DNA of 64,000 nucleotides from Pedobacter sp. KBW06 (GCF_003852525.1 NZ_QAJL01000002.1:604460-668459), one strand, 5' to 3'; positions 43,054-52,903 are shown, numbered from the stretch's first letter. Notes: a model not told the origin generated them from the sequence alone. A program made the numbers and translations.

Positions 43054-43923
43054 GTGGAAGAGGGAAAAGCATATATCGAATCAGGCATACTTGAGCTTTA
43101 TGTTCTTGGCGAGTTAAACGAGCAGGAGCAATATGAAGTGGAAGCAATGGCAGCAAAATACCCTGAGGTAAAACAGGAGATTTCTGCAATTGAGCTTGCT
43201 ATGGAAGAATATGCAATTCAACATTCGGTTCAACCCTCACTAGGATTGGAAAATAAAATATTAGAGAAAATCGGAGTGGCACCAGTGGTCACAACTGAAA
43301 TTCCTGAAAATATAACTCCATCGGATCCACAGGAAACTAAAATCCTTCCTCTATATCCTGAAGGTTATGAATCAAAACTAAAAACACTTCGGATTGCATT
43401 GATCGCCTGCGCCTGCCTCCTTATCGTAGCTGGAGTTGCACTTTACTCTGCACATACAGAACTCGGTACTGCCAAAGATCAAATCATTGCCCTCAATCAG
43501 GACAAACAGAAATTCGCCAATACGGTGAATTATATGAAAGAAACCAATCAGGAATTAAAGACCATTGCCGACATGCCAAATGATCCCGATTGGAAGGTGG
43601 TTAAACTTGCCGGCACAAAAATGGCTCCTCAAGCTAAAATGATGGTCTACTGGCATACTTCAGGACGCCATGTTATGGTAGACAATTCCAAAATGGGGCT
43701 TCCTCAAAACGACCAGGCACACCAGTACCAGCTTTGGGCTTTGGTAAACGGAAAACCGGTAGATCTTGGCGTATTTGATGTTAAAGCAGATACTACACAC
43801 ATTCTGCTTAAAATGAAAGAAATCGGATCAGCACAGGCTTTCGCCGTGACTTTGGAAAAACGTGGTGGAGTAGCAAGCCCGACGATGGATCAGATGATCG
43901 TTATGGGCGGAGTATCTATCTAA
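43054..43923 (+). CDS. RskA-type anti-sigma factor
   Basis: A 289-residue protein starting at GTG. The N-terminal cytosolic part (SGILELYVLGELNEQEQYEVEAMAAKYPEVKQE) matches zinc-less anti-sigma domains; a membrane helix follows (about 112-131), then a coiled region and a C-terminal RskA domain (WKVVKLAGTKMAPQAKMMVYW; YQLWALVNGKPVDLGVF; FAVTLEKRGGVASP). It should hold the ECF sigma factor encoded just upstream at the membrane and release it on an envelope signal. Its stop overlaps the convergent nnrD stop by 4 bases. Confidence 0.9.
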   Translation: MEEGKAYIESGILELYVLGELNEQEQYEVEAMAAKYPEVKQEISAIELAMEEYAIQHSVQPSLGLENKILEKIGVAPVVTTEIPENITPSDPQETKILPLYPEGYESKLKTLRIALIACACLLIVAGVALYSAHTELGTAKDQIIALNQDKQKFANTVNYMKETNQELKTIADMPNDPDWKVVKLAGTKMAPQAKMMVYWHTSGRHVMVDNSKMGLPQNDQAHQYQLWALVNGKPVDLGVFDVKADTTHILLKMKEIGSAQAFAVTLEKRGGVASPTMDQMIVMGGVSI

Positions 43924-44867
43924 TCTTCCGGTTTAAAATCTGTAAATCTTTTCACTGCTTTTGGAACCTGTTGCGCCACCTGCGATGCGGTGACATTAAT
44001 ATGGTCTTCAGCCAGCTCATCTCCTGCTTTTCCGTGGAAGAAACAAGCCAGAATTGCAGCAGCCTTAACACTATACCCCTGGGCAACATAAGCAGCAGTT
44101 AAACCTGTCAGGACATCTCCCATCCCCCCCTGCGCCATAGCAGGATTACCGGTTTGGTTGATCATCACATCTCCCTGCTGATCAATAATGAAAGTAAATT
44201 GATTTTTCAGGACAATCACTGCACCTAACTTCTTAGCCTCAATTCGGGCTGTCTGTAGGCGTTCCCACCAGTTTTTATGCTTCCCAAACAGGTTGTCAAA
44301 CTCTTTTACATGAGGTGTAAGGATCGAATCCTTCGGTAAATGATACAACAAGTCCTGATGTTCCGCCAAAAGGCCCAGCGCATCGGCATCGGCAATGATT
44401 GGTCGCTTCAATGCAAACAAGCCCTCCAGCACCGCCATACCGTCCAGCAGCTTTCCAATTCCGGGACCTATGGCAACAGCATTATACTTCTTTAAAGATT
44501 TCGTCTTAATGAGCTGCTTTCTTTCCAGAAACATCACCTCTGGCAAGGCGGAATTTAACGCGGTTAACCCACTTTCCGGAATGGAAAGTGTTATCAGACC
44601 TGCGCCGCCATAGAGGCAGCCTTTTGCAGACAACATGGCCGCTCCCATTGTCCGGATTTCTCCGGCAATGATTAGCGCATGACCATACGTTCCTTTATGT
44701 GAGAAGGGCATTCTAGGCTTCAGCAACCCCCTGATATCTTCTTCTTCTATTAACTTATAAGGAGAAGCAGATGCTTCTGCACTTTGTTTATTTAATCCCC
44801 GATCTACCACCTGTAATTTACTCAATGGATCTGTATCGGGCAGAAAAGTATTCAGGAAGACTGACAT
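43920..44867 (-). CDS. nnrD: ADP-dependent NAD(P)H-hydrate dehydratase, lacking the usual epimerase half
   Basis: A 315-residue protein carrying the NnrD ribokinase-like domain: FSHKGTYGHALIIAGEIRTMGAAMLSAKGCLYGGAGLIT, AIGPGIGK, ILTPHVKEFDNLFG, and NPAMAQGGMGDVLTGLTAAY. It repairs hydrated NADH and NADPH. In many bacteria this domain is fused after an NnrE (YjeF N-terminal) epimerase of about 200 residues. Here only a linker-like stretch (LQVVDRGLNKQSAEASASPYKLIEEEDIRGLLKPR) precedes it, resembling the junction of the bifunctional protein, so the epimerase part seems to be missing. uvrA lies 10 bases upstream. Confidence 0.85.
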   Translation of the reverse strand: MSVFLNTFLPDTDPLSKLQVVDRGLNKQSAEASASPYKLIEEEDIRGLLKPRMPFSHKGTYGHALIIAGEIRTMGAAMLSAKGCLYGGAGLITLSIPESGLTALNSALPEVMFLERKQLIKTKSLKKYNAVAIGPGIGKLLDGMAVLEGLFALKRPIIADADALGLLAEHQDLLYHLPKDSILTPHVKEFDNLFGKHKNWWERLQTARIEAKKLGAVIVLKNQFTFIIDQQGDVMINQTGNPAMAQGGMGDVLTGLTAAYVAQGYSVKAAAILACFFHGKAGDELAEDHINVTASQVAQQVPKAVKRFTDFKPED

Positions 44868-44877
44868 AACTTTAAAT

Positions 44878-47721
44878 TTATAAGCCCATTTCTTTCTTCA
44901 AAAATTTACCGGTTAAACTTATTGGGTTTTGTACCAATCCTTCAGGAGTTCCTTCAAATATGATTCTACCGCCACCTGCGCCACCTTCTTCACCTAAATC
45001 GATTACCCAATCTGCTACTTTTACGACATCAAGGTTGTGCTCAATCACCAATACGGTATTCCCTTTCTCTACCAGCTCGTTCAGCACACCCAATAAAACA
45101 TTTATATCCTCAAAATGCAGGCCAGTTGTGGGTTCATCCAAAATATAAAATGTTCTGCCCGTATCTTTCTTAGATAATTCAGTAGCCAGCTTAACCCGCT
45201 GAGCCTCACCACCAGAAAGTGTTGTAGAGGACTGTCCTAAAGTGATATAACCTAAGCCCACATCTTTTAGCGTTTTGATCTTCCGGTAAATTACCGGCAT
45301 GTTCTCAAAGAAATCACAGGCATCTTCGATACTCATGTCAAGTACATCACTAATGGATTTACTCCGGTAGCGAACCTCCAGGGTTTCCCTGTTGTACCTC
45401 TTTCCGCCACATTCTTCACATGGTACCTGAACATCGGGAAGGAAGTTCATTTCTATAACTTTCATTCCACCCCCCTGACAGGTTTCACATCTTCCGCCTT
45501 TTACATTGAAAGAAAAACGACCAGGCTTATAACCCCTGATCTTTGCTTCCGGCAATTGTACAAATAAGTTTCTGATGTCGGAAAATACGCCGGTATAAGT
45601 AGAAGGATTCGATCTTGGCGTACGTCCGATAGGCGCCTGATCGATCTCAATTACTTTATCTATTTCTTTAATCCCATTGATCTTCTCGTAAGGTAAAGGA
45701 TGTTTCTTCGCCCTGAAAAAATGATGGTTTAATATCGGATATAAGGTTTCTGTAATCAGGCTTGATTTTCCGCTTCCGGAAACACCGGTTACTGCAATGA
45801 ACTTTCCAAGAGGGAAATCTACAGATACCTCTTTCAGGTTATGCCCACTCGCCTTAATAATCGACAACTTATGTCCGGTTCCTTTTCTGCGCTTTTTAGG
45901 CACTTCAATCTCTTTTTTACCATTCAGATAAGCCGCAGTCAGGGTATCAGATTTTAAAATCTCTGCAGGTGTTCCCTGAGCAACAATCTGACCACCGCGA
46001 ACTCCTGCTGCCGGTCCCACATCAATCACGTGATCGGCTTCCAGGATCATGTCTTTATCGTGTTCTACCACCAACACCGTATTTCCAAGATCACGCAGGT
46101 TTTTAAGCGCACCAATCAGGCGCTCATTGTCACGCTGATGAAGACCAATACTTGGCTCATCCAGAATGTACATCACATTCATCAGCTGCGAGCCGATTTG
46201 TGTAGCCAGACGAATCCGTTGTGCCTCTCCTCCTGATAATGTACGTGCAGTACGGTCCAGAGAAAGGTAATTCAAGCCTACATCCGTCAGGAAGCCTAAT
46301 CTCGCCCTGATCTCTTTAAGAATTTCTTTAGCAATCGTATTTTGTCTTTCATTTAGGCGGCTTTCTACATCAAGATACCAGTTTTTCAGGCTGTTGATGT
46401 CCATTTCTGCCAGTTCGAAGATGTTTTTTCCGTCAATTTTAAAATGCAGGCTTTCTTTCTTTAACCTTGCGCCATTACAAACCGGACAGGTTTTCAGCTT
46501 ACGGAAAGTCTCCATATCATCAACGGCACCCTCTCCTTTTTTCTCCTGTTGTTCTTCCAGTAATTTGATGATTCCATCAAAGGTAATCTGGTAGTTCTGA
46601 ACATTCCATTTGTTGTATTCCACCGCCACGCTCAATAATTCATGCGAACCATTTAAGATGATATTGATGTGTTCTTCACTTAATTTCTCCAATGGCGTAG
46701 ACAAAGAGAAGTTGTATTTTTTTGCCAAAGCTTTCAGTACCTGGAACACCCATATGTCGCGGTATTCTCCCAGAGGGGCCAATCCGCCGCTCATAATGCT
46801 CAGCTTAGGATTCGGCATTACCGATTCCTTATCAATAACGAAGATATAACCCAGTCCGTCGCAGTTCTCACACGCCCCATAAGGAGAATTAAAAGAGAAA
46901 CTGTTCGGTTGTGGTTCATCGTAAGAGATTCCCGTTGTCGGGCACATTAGAAAACGACTGAAATGGGAAACATTATTGTCCTTATCGCTGATTTTGATGA
47001 TTCCTTTTCCAAGGCGCATCGCCGTTTGGAGGGAATCTTGTAATCGTTTCTGGTCTTTTCTATCGATAATAAGCCGGTCTACCACAATCTCGATGTCATG
47101 GATCTTGTAACGGTCTACCTGCATCTTCGGGCTAATGTCCTGAATATCCCCATCCACGCGGACTTTAACATAGCCTTGTTTCCGAATCTGTTCAAACAAC
47201 TCCCTGTAATGTCCTTTACGCCCTTTTACTACTGGTGCAAGGATATTAACCGGCATATCTTCAAATTTGTTGTAGATATTACCGAGGATCTGATCTTCGC
47301 TCATACGCTCCATCTTCTCCCCTGTATTGTAGGAGAAAGCATCCGCTGCACGGGCATATAGCAAACGCATGAAATCGTAGATTTCTGTGATCGTTCCCAC
47401 AGTAGACCTTGGGTTCTTACTGGTCGTTTTTTGTTCAATGGCAATCACCGGGCTTAAGCCGGATACTTTATCCACATCCGGGCGCTCCATTCCTCCCATA
47501 AACTGACGGGAATACGCACTAAAGGTTTCCATATACCTCCGCTGCCCTTCTGCATAAATGGTATCAAAAGCCAGTGAGGACTTTCCACTGCCACTGAGAC
47601 CGGTAATAACTACCAGTTTATTCCGTGGAAAGGAAATGTCTATATTTTTAAGGTTATGTACCCTGGCTCCATATACTTCTACATCCTTTTGCTCGCCCAG
47701 GTCAACGGTATTTTTGCTCAT
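44878..47721 (-). CDS. uvrA: Excinuclease ABC subunit A
   Basis: A 947-residue double ABC ATPase of nucleotide excision repair. It shows two Walker A motifs (GLSGSGKSS near 40 and GVSGSGKSS near 650), two ABC signatures ([26 protein letters not shown]), and zinc-finger cysteines ([29 protein letters not shown]). Length and domain order are normal. It recognises DNA lesions with UvrB. nnrD follows closely and may be co-transcribed. Confidence 0.97.
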   Translation of the reverse strand: MSKNTVDLGEQKDVEVYGARVHNLKNIDISFPRNKLVVITGLSGSGKSSLAFDTIYAEGQRRYMETFSAYSRQFMGGMERPDVDKVSGLSPVIAIEQKTTSKNPRSTVGTITEIYDFMRLLYARAADAFSYNTGEKMERMSEDQILGNIYNKFEDMPVNILAPVVKGRKGHYRELFEQIRKQGYVKVRVDGDIQDISPKMQVDRYKIHDIEIVVDRLIIDRKDQKRLQDSLQTAMRLGKGIIKISDKDNNVSHFSRFLMCPTTGISYDEPQPNSFSFNSPYGACENCDGLGYIFVIDKESVMPNPKLSIMSGGLAPLGEYRDIWVFQVLKALAKKYNFSLSTPLEKLSEEHINIILNGSHELLSVAVEYNKWNVQNYQITFDGIIKLLEEQQEKKGEGAVDDMETFRKLKTCPVCNGARLKKESLHFKIDGKNIFELAEMDINSLKNWYLDVESRLNERQNTIAKEILKEIRARLGFLTDVGLNYLSLDRTARTLSGGEAQRIRLATQIGSQLMNVMYILDEPSIGLHQRDNERLIGALKNLRDLGNTVLVVEHDKDMILEADHVIDVGPAAGVRGGQIVAQGTPAEILKSDTLTAAYLNGKKEIEVPKKRRKGTGHKLSIIKASGHNLKEVSVDFPLGKFIAVTGVSGSGKSSLITETLYPILNHHFFRAKKHPLPYEKINGIKEIDKVIEIDQAPIGRTPRSNPSTYTGVFSDIRNLFVQLPEAKIRGYKPGRFSFNVKGGRCETCQGGGMKVIEMNFLPDVQVPCEECGGKRYNRETLEVRYRSKSISDVLDMSIEDACDFFENMPVIYRKIKTLKDVGLGYITLGQSSTTLSGGEAQRVKLATELSKKDTGRTFYILDEPTTGLHFEDINVLLGVLNELVEKGNTVLVIEHNLDVVKVADWVIDLGEEGGAGGGRIIFEGTPEGLVQNPISLTGKFLKKEMGL

Positions 47722-47835
47722 ATTTTTATTAAAACTGTACTGATATCTATATATTTAGGATAACAAATTTTCAGCCACAAAAATGCTAAAAATTTTATCA
47801 AAAGAAAAGTTTACGCAAGGCAGACCTGAGAATGT

Positions 47836-48888
47836 TTACCAAACCAGTGTGGTGCCATTTTCAGTAGGGTGACCCGTACAAACCAGCACTCTGCCTGCTG
47901 CGATTTCATCATCCATTAAAACTTCATTATAATCCATTTCCACACGCCCCTTGATACAATTGGCAGTACAGGTGCTGCAGATGCCAGCATGACAGCTATA
48001 TGGCAGGTCTATTTTCTGTTCCAGTGCCGCATCAAGAATACTCTGATAATAAGGCACCTCAATTTCATGTACTTTCCCGCGGTAGTTCAGGATCACGGAA
48101 TAAGTATTGGTATCCCTGACTTTCTTTTCGGTCATGTCGTCTTCATCCGCTTCATCTTCCGGAAGCACAAAAGTTTCTCTTTTTATCTGCGTTCTGTCGA
48201 AACCCAGATTCAGTAAAGTGATCCTGCATACGTCCATGTAATCGACTGGTCCGCAGGTGTAAAGTAAGACATCTTGTTTTTCAAATTCCAGCTGCTCTGC
48301 CACAATTCGTTCAATCAACTGCCCGTTCAGGCGGGCCATCAATAAATTCTTCGACTGACTGAACAGATAAATCAGTTTAAAACGATCCGGATACTGCACT
48401 TGTAAAGCATTGAGTTCTGCATAAAATAATGTTCCTTCTGCAGATCTGTTGCTATAGATTAATATGACTTTGCTGTGTTTTTCTCTGGTGAGTGCCGTCT
48501 TTAAAATCGAGAATAAAGGAGTGATCCCCACACCTGCAGCAAAAAGAAAAACTGTCCTTCTGATTTCCTGATCCGGAAGATAGCTGAATTGTCCATTGGG
48601 CTCCAATGCGTTTAAAAGATCTCCTACAGCAGTTTTATGGTGTAATAATCTCGAAATTGCACCATTTTCTACCCTTTTAATCGCTATAGACAAAGGTTCG
48701 TCCACATCCGGGGAACTGCATAGAGAATAAGAACGCCTCAGTTCTTTCCCTTTTTCCTCAAAAACCAGGGTCAGGAACTGACCGGCAAGATAGTCAGGTT
48801 TCAGTCCTTCCAGGGGTTCAAAGCTGATGATTAATGTCTCCCCCGGACAATAGGTCATCGCGGTAATGCGCAGTTTTAACAATCCCAT
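47836..48888 (-). CDS. Flavin / 2Fe-2S ferredoxin-type oxidoreductase (PaaE-like)
   Basis: A 350-residue protein with an FAD-binding beta-barrel (LRRSYSLCSSPDVDEPLSIAIKRV), an NAD(P)H-binding domain (VFLFAAGVGITPLFSILKTAL; LLYTCGPVDYMDVC) and a C-terminal plant-type 2Fe-2S domain (LPYSCHAGICSTCTANC, last ligand in VLVCTGHP). This is the architecture of PaaE-type reductases that feed electrons to oxygenases or desaturases. No oxygenase is adjacent. The fatty-acid desaturase at 13880 needs an electron donor, but the link is only speculation. Confidence 0.88.
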   Translation of the reverse strand: MGLLKLRITAMTYCPGETLIISFEPLEGLKPDYLAGQFLTLVFEEKGKELRRSYSLCSSPDVDEPLSIAIKRVENGAISRLLHHKTAVGDLLNALEPNGQFSYLPDQEIRRTVFLFAAGVGITPLFSILKTALTREKHSKVILIYSNRSAEGTLFYAELNALQVQYPDRFKLIYLFSQSKNLLMARLNGQLIERIVAEQLEFEKQDVLLYTCGPVDYMDVCRITLLNLGFDRTQIKRETFVLPEDEADEDDMTEKKVRDTNTYSVILNYRGKVHEIEVPYYQSILDAALEQKIDLPYSCHAGICSTCTANCIKGRVEMDYNEVLMDDEIAAGRVLVCTGHPTENGTTLVW

Positions 48889-48915
48889 ATCGGGTAAAAT
48901 AGTAAAATTCCAAGA

Positions 48916-48945
48916 AAAACAAAAAGCCGGAATAAATTCCGGCTT
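48916..48945 (-). terminator. Rho-independent terminator after the lytic transglycosylase gene
   Basis: On the minus strand the stem AAGCCGGAA/TTCCGGCTT with a 4-base loop is followed by TTTTTGTTTTT. It lies about 30 bases past the transglycosylase stop. Confidence 0.8.
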
Positions 48946-48973
48946 CCCCCATTTGTGTGTCTTTTATCTTTTA

Positions 48974-49783
48974 CTATTCCGCATTTGCGGTCTTTTCTGC
49001 ATTATTTGCAGCTTTTTCAGCATTGTATGCCAACAGGGCTCTTGGTGCTTTATAACCATATCTACCAGGAAATTCCAGAATCTGCTTCATGGAAATCAAT
49101 TTGTATACATAACCCGCTGTTTCACGGTTCAGTTTCATCTTGAAATAATTGTCCTGTTTTTGCCTGTTGATCTGCTTTTGCATGTGGCCGTCACCTACAT
49201 TATATGCAGCTGCAACCAATGTCCAGCTATCAAAAATGCCGTAAAGCTCTTTGATATACTTTGCCGCTGCAATTGTTGACTTACGTAAGTTGTTACGCTC
49301 GTCTACATTTGAGTTGACTTTCAAACCAAAACTACGGGCCGTACCTGGCATAAATTGCCAAAAGCCTGCAGCACCTTTAGGTGATACGCCTGCCTTTAAT
49401 CCTGATTCAACTAAAGGGATGTATTTAAAATCCTCCGGAATGCCATAAGCGGCGAGGATTGGTTCTATTACAGGAAACCACTCCGCTGCCTTATTGTGCA
49501 AACGATTGGTCTGTAATTTACTGTGACTGAATGCAGCAAGAACTTTTTTCATTTTACGTTCCACCCTGGCATCGCCCAGTGGAAGTGTCTCTTCTGCAAA
49601 ATTTAACCGGGCAATTACTGCTACCGGTTCTTCGATTTTTGGTGTTAATGTATCTGTATTCTTTGTTGTTTTTTCTTCTTTTAAAAGACTTTCTGCTGCT
49701 TGGGGCATGTTGTAAGCAAACACTTTTGCCATAACCAGTAATGCAATTATTACCGTACATGTTATTATGTGTTTCTTTATCAT
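48974..49783 (-). CDS. Membrane-bound lytic murein transglycosylase (MltD-like, GH23)
   Basis: A 269-residue protein starting MIKKHIITCTVIIALLVMAK, a signal peptide or anchor. The ATG at 49783 is chosen because AGGAGG lies directly before it and a promoter lies further upstream. The SLT domain has the catalytic glutamate in YIPLVESGLKAGVSPKGAAGFWQFM (about Glu126), then TARSFGLKVNSNVDERNNLRKS and LVAAAYNVGDG. It cleaves peptidoglycan glycan strands. The LysM domains usual in MltD are absent; the C-terminus is an Ala/Asn/Glu-rich low-complexity tail. Confidence 0.88.
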   Translation of the reverse strand: MIKKHIITCTVIIALLVMAKVFAYNMPQAAESLLKEEKTTKNTDTLTPKIEEPVAVIARLNFAEETLPLGDARVERKMKKVLAAFSHSKLQTNRLHNKAAEWFPVIEPILAAYGIPEDFKYIPLVESGLKAGVSPKGAAGFWQFMPGTARSFGLKVNSNVDERNNLRKSTIAAAKYIKELYGIFDSWTLVAAAYNVGDGHMQKQINRQKQDNYFKMKLNRETAGYVYKLISMKQILEFPGRYGYKAPRALLAYNAEKAANNAEKTANAE

Positions 49784-49821
49784 TTTCCTCCTTTTTTTGG
49801 TTAATAATTTTAAAACGTTTG

Positions 49822-49852
49822 CAAACATACGGTATATTATGTTAATTATCAA
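49822..49852 (-). promoter_or_regulatory. Promoter of the lytic transglycosylase gene
   Basis: On the minus strand TTG (49852-49850) and a perfect TATGTTTG (49829-49822) are 20 bases apart. The long in-frame upstream ATG (49852) would lie inside this promoter, so the shorter start is favoured. Confidence 0.6.
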
Positions 49853-49961
49853 CCTTTTACAAAAACTGCACTGAAAATCAGCGTTTAAACACCCATAGGC
49901 TATGATTTTTTACATCTTGTACAAATCCGAAAAATTCAGCTATAAATTGACCGATTTTTAT

Positions 49962-49969
49962 TAAATTTG
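49962..49969 (+). promoter_or_regulatory. Bacteroidota -7 element (TAAATTTG) for the pseudouridine synthase gene
   Basis: A perfect TAnnTTTG match, about 35 bases before the ATG at 50004. Confidence 0.5.
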
Positions 49970-49972
49970 CAG

Positions 49973-49989
49973 CCGCATAAATTATGCGG
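49973..49989 (+). promoter_or_regulatory. Perfect hairpin CCGCATAA-A-TTATGCGG at the 5' end of the mRNA
   Basis: An 8-bp inverted repeat lying where the transcript of the pseudouridine synthase gene should begin (just after the -7 element) and 15 bases before its ATG. It may stabilise the mRNA or control translation; alternatively it is a protein site. Confidence 0.45.
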
Positions 49990-50003
49990 TTATATAGCGT
50001 ATC

Positions 50004-51527
50004 ATGATCAAAGACAACAACAGGAACAGTCGGGATGACAAGTCCAAACCGGGAAACAGAAGTACAACAGGCAAGAGTCGTAGTGGAACAGACAGTTCTT
50101 ACAAAGGCAAAGGCAAGTTTGACGACAAAGAGGGGAAGGATAGTAAGTTTGGTGGCCCGAGAGATTTTAAACCAAGAGAAGGCGATAGAAAAGACTTCAA
50201 ACCAAGAGAAGGAGACAGGAAAGACTTTAAGCCAAGAGAAGGCGGTTCCAGAGATTACAAACCAAGAGAAGGTGGATCAAGGGACTACAAGCCAAGAGAA
50301 GGTGGCTCAAGAGATTTCAAACCGAGAGAAGGTGGTTCGAGAGATTTCAAACCAAGAGAAGGTGGGTCAAGGGATTTCAAACCAAGAGAGGGAGATTCAA
50401 GAAGCTTCAAACCAAGGGGAGATAATGAGTCGAGAGACTTCAAACCAAGGGAAGGTGGATCAAGAGATTACAAACCTAGAGAAGGTGGTTCGAGAGATTT
50501 CAAACCAAGAGAAGGCGGTTCAAGAGATTACAAACCAAGACCACACAGTGCAGGAAGCTCAAGAGATGTTCCTCCTACAGATAAAACCCGTAGTTATATA
50601 AAGAAAGACAATTTCGGAAGTGGTGATCAACCTTTCAGAAAATTCGATGATAAAAAAGGATCTGCTTCCAGAAGTACGGACAGCAGACCATTCAGAAAAA
50701 GAGAAGACGACAATTCAAAACCAGGATTTAAAGCACGTGGAGAACGTTCTGAACGCGACGATAGCAATACCGTTATGCGTGGCAGAAAAGCTCCGATCGT
50801 AAAAGATGACGGACTGATCCGTTTGAACCGTTACATTGCCAATTCAGGCATTTGCTCACGCCGTAAAGCGGATGAGCTGATTGCAGCAGGTGTAGTATCT
50901 GTAAATGGAGAAGCTGTTTCGGAACTGGGACATAAAATTGACCCCGCGAAAGATGAAATCCGTTACAACGGGGAATTATTGAAACGCGAAAAGAAAGTTT
51001 ACGTTTTATTGAACAAACCAAAAGATTACATCACCACAACTGACGATCCTCAGGAACGTCGTACCGTGATGCAACTGGTAGATAAAGCAAGCAGAGAACG
51101 CATTTATCCGGTAGGAAGATTAGACCGCAATACAACAGGTCTTTTATTGATGACCAATGATGGTGATCTCGCAGACAAACTATCACACCCTAAAAACGGC
51201 ATCACTAAGATCTATCATGTGGAATTGAGCAGAAGCTTAAGCCAGGGAGATCTGAACAAAATTCAGTTCGGTCTTGAACTGGAAGATGGCATCATCAAAC
51301 CAGACAATGTATCTTATGTAACCGGAGGTAGTAAACGTGAGGTTGGTATCCAGATCCACAGTGGTAAAAATAGAATCGTAAGAAGAATATTTGAGCACCT
51401 GGGTTATGATGTAGTAAAACTAGACCGCGTTGTTTATGGTAACCTGACTAAAAAAGACCTTCCACGTGGAAGATGGCGCTATTTAGAAGAACATGAATTG
51501 ATCCAGATTAAACACCTGATCAAGTAA
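50004..51527 (+). CDS. RsuA/RluB-family pseudouridine synthase with long repetitive N-terminus
   Basis: A 507-residue protein. Residues 1-260 are a disordered Arg/Gly/Ser/Asp-rich extension with about 13 copies of a ten-residue unit (RDFKPREGGS) at 53-180. The enzyme proper follows: S4 RNA-binding domain (LIRLNRYIANSGICSRRKADELI, about 271-315) and the synthase core with catalytic Asp374 in GRLDRNTTGLLL and the KIYHVELSRSL strand. It should convert a uridine in rRNA, RluB-like, to pseudouridine. The extension recalls RG-rich RNA-binding tails. A terminator follows at 51539-51575. Confidence 0.9.
   Translation: MIKDNNRNSRDDKSKPGNRSTTGKSRSGTDSSYKGKGKFDDKEGKDSKFGGPRDFKPREGDRKDFKPREGDRKDFKPREGGSRDYKPREGGSRDYKPREGGSRDFKPREGGSRDFKPREGGSRDFKPREGDSRSFKPRGDNESRDFKPREGGSRDYKPREGGSRDFKPREGGSRDYKPRPHSAGSSRDVPPTDKTRSYIKKDNFGSGDQPFRKFDDKKGSASRSTDSRPFRKREDDNSKPGFKARGERSERDDSNTVMRGRKAPIVKDDGLIRLNRYIANSGICSRRKADELIAAGVVSVNGEAVSELGHKIDPAKDEIRYNGELLKREKKVYVLLNKPKDYITTTDDPQERRTVMQLVDKASRERIYPVGRLDRNTTGLLLMTNDGDLADKLSHPKNGITKIYHVELSRSLSQGDLNKIQFGLELEDGIIKPDNVSYVTGGSKREVGIQIHSGKNRIVRRIFEHLGYDVVKLDRVVYGNLTKKDLPRGRWRYLEEHELIQIKHLIK
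50160..50543 (+). repeat. 30-bp tandem repeats coding for a ten-residue RDFKPREGGS unit
   Basis: About 13 imperfect copies inside the pseudouridine synthase gene. Because the unit is a multiple of three, the other frames also stay open, which creates a spurious 188-codon frame at 50035-50601. Confidence 0.9.
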
Positions 51528-51538
51528 AAAAATACCTG

Positions 51539-51575
51539 AAGAACCGGTTACACCAAACGTAACCGGTTCTTTTTA
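51539..51575 (+). terminator. Rho-independent terminator after the pseudouridine synthase gene
   Basis: A perfect 13-bp stem (51539-51551 with 51559-51571, 7-base loop) followed by a T-run. Confidence 0.88.
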
Positions 51576-51728
51576 TTTATATCCCTCCCGAATACGGTAT
51601 CGTCCCCTGCCCGACCTCCTTTACTGCCCTCTCTTTTCGGAAAACAGACTGAATCTCCCAACAATCTGAACTTATTTCCTATAATTTCAAGTTTAATATG
51701 ATATTATTGCTAAATAATAAATATTCAA

Positions 51729-52838
51729 ATGAGAGCACTTTTGTTTTTCCCAGTAATACTTCTAGCCATGCAAAGCTATGCACAACAAACAGATTACAAC
51801 CTGATCATTGGAACCTATACCAATACCGGGAAAAGTGAAGGAATCTATGTTTATGATTTCAATACGAATACCGCCGATTTCAAAGCAAAAAGTATCACCA
51901 AAAATGTAGAAAACCCGAGTTATCTGGCTTTAGGAACCGGAAACAAAACCATTTATGCCGTTAATGAAACCGGAGAAACTAGTGCAGTCAGTGCTTTTCG
52001 TTTTGATGCAGCATCAGGTAAGCTGACTTTCTTAAACAAACAGGCAACGGGTGCTGATCCCTGCTACGTCATCGCTGATCAAAAGAATGTCATCACGGCA
52101 AACTATTCAGGAGGAAGTCTTTCTACGTTCGGTATTAAAAAAGATGGTTCCTTATCTGCGTTAAAACTACTTACACAACATACAGGAAAAAGCATTGTTA
52201 AACCTCAGCAGGACCAGCCACACGTCCATATGGCTCAGTTTACGCCAGACGGCAAATATATTGTCGTGAATGACCTGGGAACGGACAAGATCTTTTTATA
52301 CAAATACAACCCAGGCCTTAATGAAAAGGTACTACAAGTACAATATAGCATTGATGTAACACCGGGAACCGGCCCAAGACACCTTGTATTCAGCAAGGAT
52401 GGTAAATATGCTTACCTCGTTGGGGAAATCAACGCAGGGATCACCGCATTCAGTTATAGCGATGGGAATCTGAACGAAATTCAACAAACCAAACTCACAG
52501 AAGATGGATTTACAGGACAAAACGGTGCGGCAGATATCCACCTTTCTCCTGACGGTAAATTTTTGTACGCCAGCAACAGGGGATCAGAAAATAAGATCAC
52601 CATTTTCGCCATTGAAAAAGGAGGCTTGTTAAGCATCAGAGGATATGCCAGTACACTTGGTAAGGGCCCAAGAAATTTTGTCATTGACCCAAGTGGAAAA
52701 TACCTGCTGGTAGGACACCAGTACACGAATAATGTGGTTATTTTTGAACGTAACCAGGAAACAGGCGATTTAAAAGATACCGGCAAGAGAATTGAAGTTG
52801 GCGCTCCAGTATGCCTGCTGTTTGCTCCGGTAAAATAA
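51729..52838 (+). CDS. Exported lactonase-family beta-propeller protein (6-phosphogluconolactonase-like)
   Basis: A 369-residue protein with a signal peptide (MRALLFFPVILLAMQSYAQ) and seven-bladed propeller repeats typical of the Pgl/YbhE lactonase family (LIIGTYTNTGKSEGIYVYDFN; PSYLALGTGNKTIYAVNE; GTGPRHLVFSKDGKYAYLVGE; AADIHLSPDGKFLYASNRG; GKGPRNFVIDPSGKYLLVGHQ). Family members hydrolyse 6-phosphogluconolactone in the cytosol, but the signal peptide here argues for a different, periplasmic lactone substrate. It stands alone and shares a bidirectional terminator with bshA. Confidence 0.87.
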   Translation: MRALLFFPVILLAMQSYAQQTDYNLIIGTYTNTGKSEGIYVYDFNTNTADFKAKSITKNVENPSYLALGTGNKTIYAVNETGETSAVSAFRFDAASGKLTFLNKQATGADPCYVIADQKNVITANYSGGSLSTFGIKKDGSLSALKLLTQHTGKSIVKPQQDQPHVHMAQFTPDGKYIVVNDLGTDKIFLYKYNPGLNEKVLQVQYSIDVTPGTGPRHLVFSKDGKYAYLVGEINAGITAFSYSDGNLNEIQQTKLTEDGFTGQNGAADIHLSPDGKFLYASNRGSENKITIFAIEKGGLLSIRGYASTLGKGPRNFVIDPSGKYLLVGHQYTNNVVIFERNQETGDLKDTGKRIEVGAPVCLLFAPVK

Positions 52839-52865
52839 CTGTCAGATCCTGAAATAATTGATCAT

Positions 52866-52900
52866 AAAAAAGCCCTTTGGACTATCCAAAGGGCTTTTTA
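52866..52900. terminator. Bidirectional terminator between the lactonase gene and bshA
   Basis: A 15-bp perfect stem (core AAAAAGCCCTTTGGA with its complement, loop CTA) bounded by an A-run and a T-run serves both convergent genes. Confidence 0.9.
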
Positions 52901-52903
52901 GGT

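Noticed and set aside
49784..49852. Longer start for the lytic transglycosylase (23 extra residues)
   Set aside because: The extension would be translated through a well-formed promoter and AGGAGG sequence; the shorter start gives a proper signal peptide.
50160..50543. Regular 30-bp repeats as a possible CRISPR array
   Set aside because: The repeats are directly tandem with no unique spacers and encode an in-frame peptide repeat.
50035..50601. 188-codon second open frame inside the pseudouridine synthase gene
   Set aside because: It stays open only because the 30-bp repeat is a multiple of three; its Glu/Asn/Gln-rich product is a frame shadow of the RDFKPREGGS repeats.
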